Source: Telluria mixta (lineage in GTDB: Bacteria; Pseudomonadota; Gammaproteobacteria; Burkholderiales; Burkholderiaceae_D). From it: DNA of 64,000 nt. Below the pieces are notes generated by a model. The model saw only the letters and a list, made by a program, of their open reading frames with translations. It did not search any database and was not told the DNA's origin. Location: NCBI RefSeq assembly GCF_029223865.1, contig NZ_CP119520.1:5456001-5520000 (forward strand), in the 5' to 3' direction. Positions within the stretch are counted from its first letter, which is position 1, and each line of letters starts with the position of its first letter. Positions 63,581-64,000 of this stretch are shown one piece after another. Position numbers and translations under genes: made by a program.

Positions 63581-64000
63581 CGGGTATCCCAGTCGCTGCG
63601 CAGGTCGGATTCCACGTCGTCCCAGTTGCGGCCCTGGTAGCGGGCGTCGCGCCGCATGTCGTAGCCGTAGCGGTAGGCCGGCGCGTAGTCGTCGTACGTG
63701 CCGCCCAGGCTGGCGTAATTCGTCTGCCAGTCGTTGCGGTAGTAGGTGTCGTCGTCGAGCGCGCTGCCCTGCAGCGGCTGGACTTCCACTTCCGTGTGGC
63801 GCACCGTGTCCTGGATCTTTTCCTGGCGCTGGCTGACTTCCTTGCCGACGACGACTTCCTCCACGACGCGCGCGGATTTCTGCACGACAGCTTCCTCGGC
63901 CGTTTCACGCAGCTCGATCGTCTTGTCCTTCAGCGCGGCGACGTCGGCCGGGTTGATCGGCTGGTCGACCGGACGGCGTTCCACGCTGACGTGCTCCTCG
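63502..64000 (-). CDS. YsnF/AvaK-like stress protein with DUF2382 domain (5' end cut by window)
   Basis: The C-terminal part of a DUF2382 protein; the reading frame continues past base 64000, so its start is outside. The conserved DUF2382 segment reads IELRETAEEAVVQKSARVVE, EEVVVGKEVSQRQEKI and QDTVRHTEVEV. A Tyr/Asp-rich tail (YYRNDWQTNYASLG, DYAPAYRYGYDM) follows, ending in WERMKAAVRSGWNRMTS as in many proteobacterial relatives. These proteins are linked to general stress but their function is not established. The 79-base antisense overlap with the GNAT gene is unusual. Confidence 0.82.
   Translation of the reverse strand, partial: EEHVSVERRPVDQPINPADVAALKDKTIELRETAEEAVVQKSARVVEEVVVGKEVSQRQEKIQDTVRHTEVEVQPLQGSALDDDTYYRNDWQTNYASLGGTYDDYAPAYRYGYDMRRDARYQGRNWDDVESDLRSDWDTRYGSSGSSTWERMKAAVRSGWNRMTS

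Overview
The window is strongly GC-rich, densely coded DNA with short intergenic gaps and AGGAG-type ribosome binding sites. Gene content suggests a betaproteobacterium of the Oxalobacteraceae (Massilia/Telluria/Duganella group): a very large TonB-dependent receptor of the Xanthomonas/Caulobacter type, two PEP-CTERM proteins, a tryptophan-halogenase-family protein and many secreted plant-polysaccharide hydrolases. The genus is inferred; no rRNA or tRNA gene was seen.

The core (about 19.4-41.5 kb) is a rhamnose and rhamnogalacturonan-I (pectin hairy region) utilisation locus. On the minus strand lies rhaR-rhaS-rhaT-rhaP-rhaQ-rhaK (DeoR regulator, ABC importer, kinase), linked by four 4-nt stop/start overlaps. 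Divergent from it are rhaD (aldolase-dehydrogenase fusion) and rhaI. The plus strand then carries a GH106 alpha-L-rhamnosidase, a GH105 unsaturated uronyl hydrolase and rhaM mutarotase, followed by an acetylesterase, a DUF1080 lipoprotein, a PL22-like oligogalacturonate lyase, a tandem CE12 rhamnogalacturonan acetylesterase, a DUF6250-like beta-sandwich protein and a second GH105. At 5.8-14.2 kb a TonB receptor faces a GH28 enzyme and a GH43-like/GH35 fusion, which would remove backbone uronides and galactan side chains. The expected flow is deacetylation and depolymerisation outside, receptor uptake, cleavage to rhamnose and unsaturated galacturonate, import by RhaSTPQ, mutarotation, isomerisation, phosphorylation and aldol cleavage to DHAP and lactaldehyde, which the RhaD dehydrogenase half oxidises.

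Flanking regions: 0-3.8 kb is an isoquinoline-oxidoreductase-type molybdenum hydroxylase operon with a diheme cytochrome, an unknown protein and a LuxR-type regulator. 3.9-5.8 kb holds a GT9 glycosyltransferase, a VOC protein and a small membrane protein. 14.4-19.3 kb holds a GGDEF/EAL protein, a YbaK-like deacylase and a divergent PEP-CTERM pair. 41.5-44.6 kb is housekeeping (phosphoesterase, Ala-rich lipoprotein, SnoaL-like protein, purine permease).

45.1-55.0 kb is a surface module: a secreted tail-collar protein and a giant Ig-repeat protein with a DUF4347 head and a DUF4214 tail, broken by a single-base frameshift near 47.89 kb. 55.0-64.0 kb contains an O-methyltransferase/TetR pair, the halogenase-family protein divergent from a GH3 glucosidase with a LacI-type operator, a GMC oxidoreductase divergent from an Rrf2/thioredoxin-reductase-like/GNAT operon, and a partial YsnF-like stress protein.

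Four paired REP-type palindromes (BIME-like) sit between genes. One lies inside the rha operon, and REP sequence has apparently been read into the C-termini of RhaI and the TetR regulator.
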